A stretch of DNA of 64,000 nucleotides from Diphasiastrum complanatum (Eukaryota; Streptophyta; Lycopodiopsida; Lycopodiales; Lycopodiaceae). The translations under genes and the position numbers were made by a program. The notes below the pieces were generated by a model that searched no databases, had not been told where the DNA came from, and saw only the letters and a list, made by a program, of their open reading frames with translations. This document shows, piece by piece, positions 63,302 to 64,000 of this stretch. Location: contig MU832140.1 of the NCBI GenBank assembly GCA_029204225.1, positions 21,210 to 85,209 of the forward strand, written 5' to 3'. The first letter of the stretch is position 1. Each line of letters opens with the position of its first letter.

Positions 63302-64000
63302 CCTGGACACAACGTGGTTACTTGATTTATGCATACATCCGTTTCAGATATAGGAGCAAATTTTGAAGGTCTTATACTAGAAAATGCATTCTATGAGAAA
63401 ATGTAGGATCTGCCCACAATCGCTGTTTGTTTTAGTGTTAACAAAAAAAGTACGCGCGTCTGCCACAATTACCATGTCAGCCACAAATAGTCAATCTGAT
63501 CAATACATAAACCTCTTCTAGCTGTGGAGAATTCAGATTAGCCTGTTTTAAGATTGATGGACTAAGAATCAATTGATGTTAAGGATCAAGATGTATTAAT
63601 TCACCAGAAAAATATGACATGTTTCTATATAGGAAAAAATTAGATCTTTCCTAGGAAAACTAGGAAAAGTGCCACACTTTCCTACTTTGACAATCTTGGA
63701 GAAGCAATATTGCACGCCTTTCTGAATTTCTAATAATTTGTCAATCTAGTTTTGTATCGGATTTGAACACGTCTATAGAACCATTGAAATAGCTGGATGA
63801 TGTAACTATTTTTTTGAGATGTTCCACCTTGTTGTGTATTTCGATGAAATGCTGCTCTGGCTTGCCAATGCGATTTCTCCATTCCTTGTGATGACCAAAT
63901 TCTTAGACTGCCGTAAGCTTTTGCAAAAAATCATGCATGATGTCATAAAATGTGCTGCAATATCAAAGATACAAACATTGTCATATTAATCATTTAAATT
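63302..64000. other. No recognised feature
   Basis: AT-rich DNA downstream of the glutaredoxin gene without coding frames or repeats that I can identify. Confidence 0.4.

Noticed and set aside
1-64000. tRNA, rRNA or organelle-derived insertions
   Set aside because: The tRNA-like words found are all primer binding sites next to LTR ends. I saw no cloverleaf, rRNA or plastid gene sequence.

Overview
The window looks like intergenic DNA from a land-plant nuclear genome. The evidence is a plant-specific CC-type glutaredoxin gene, a pentatricopeptide-repeat (PPR) remnant, and plant-type Ty3/gypsy and Ty1/copia LTR retrotransposons with tRNA-iMet or tRNA-Asp-like primer sites. The depth of nesting and the lack of other genes suggest a large, repeat-rich genome. 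A fern, lycophyte or gymnosperm seems at least as likely as a flowering plant, but that is inference and I cannot name the species.

Layout. Positions 1-4650 hold the 5' end of a gypsy element (family G1: LTR, primer site, leader, gag start) and a 2-kb internally deleted copia element (C1). From 4650 to 15300 there is a second gypsy element (G2). It is preceded by a G-poor leader with a minisatellite of 25-bp units in 98-bp higher-order repeats, and its integrase is split by a solo LTR. From 15300 to 19480 there is a decayed copia element (C2, minus strand). From 19480 to 29200 there is a long minus-strand G1 copy: gag, protease, RT, RNase H, integrase, a large extra ORF, then a 3' LTR. From 29200 to 34260 there is a minus-strand chromovirus lacking gag, and a second LTR remnant of the same family. 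From 34260 to 40900 there is a TRIM-like LTR/leader array, a copia RNase H with LTRs, a gypsy RT scrap, a solo LTR and a purine tract. From 40900 to 45100 there is diverged repeat DNA and a pseudogene resembling the DUF7869 (transposase-like) family. From 45100 to 56320 a plus-strand piece of the G1 extra ORF faces a minus-strand G1 copy, forming a large inverted repeat around a chromovirus 3' end. From 56320 to 58670 there are more LTR-element ends. From 58700 to 64000 the DNA is largely single-copy in appearance: a PPR scrap, a GC-rich low-complexity block and the one intact gene, the glutaredoxin at 62485-62874.

How it fits together. Every retroelement is broken. The G1 copies carry different deletions, so regions missing in one are present in another. 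The most unusual item is the G1 extra ORF between integrase and the polypurine tract: about 900 codons, three copies, coiled-coil centre. The nucleotide differences I checked between copies are synonymous, so it was probably a working protein. The DUF7869-like pseudogene and the 98-bp higher-order minisatellite are the next most unusual items. The glutaredoxin is the only gene I would call functional.
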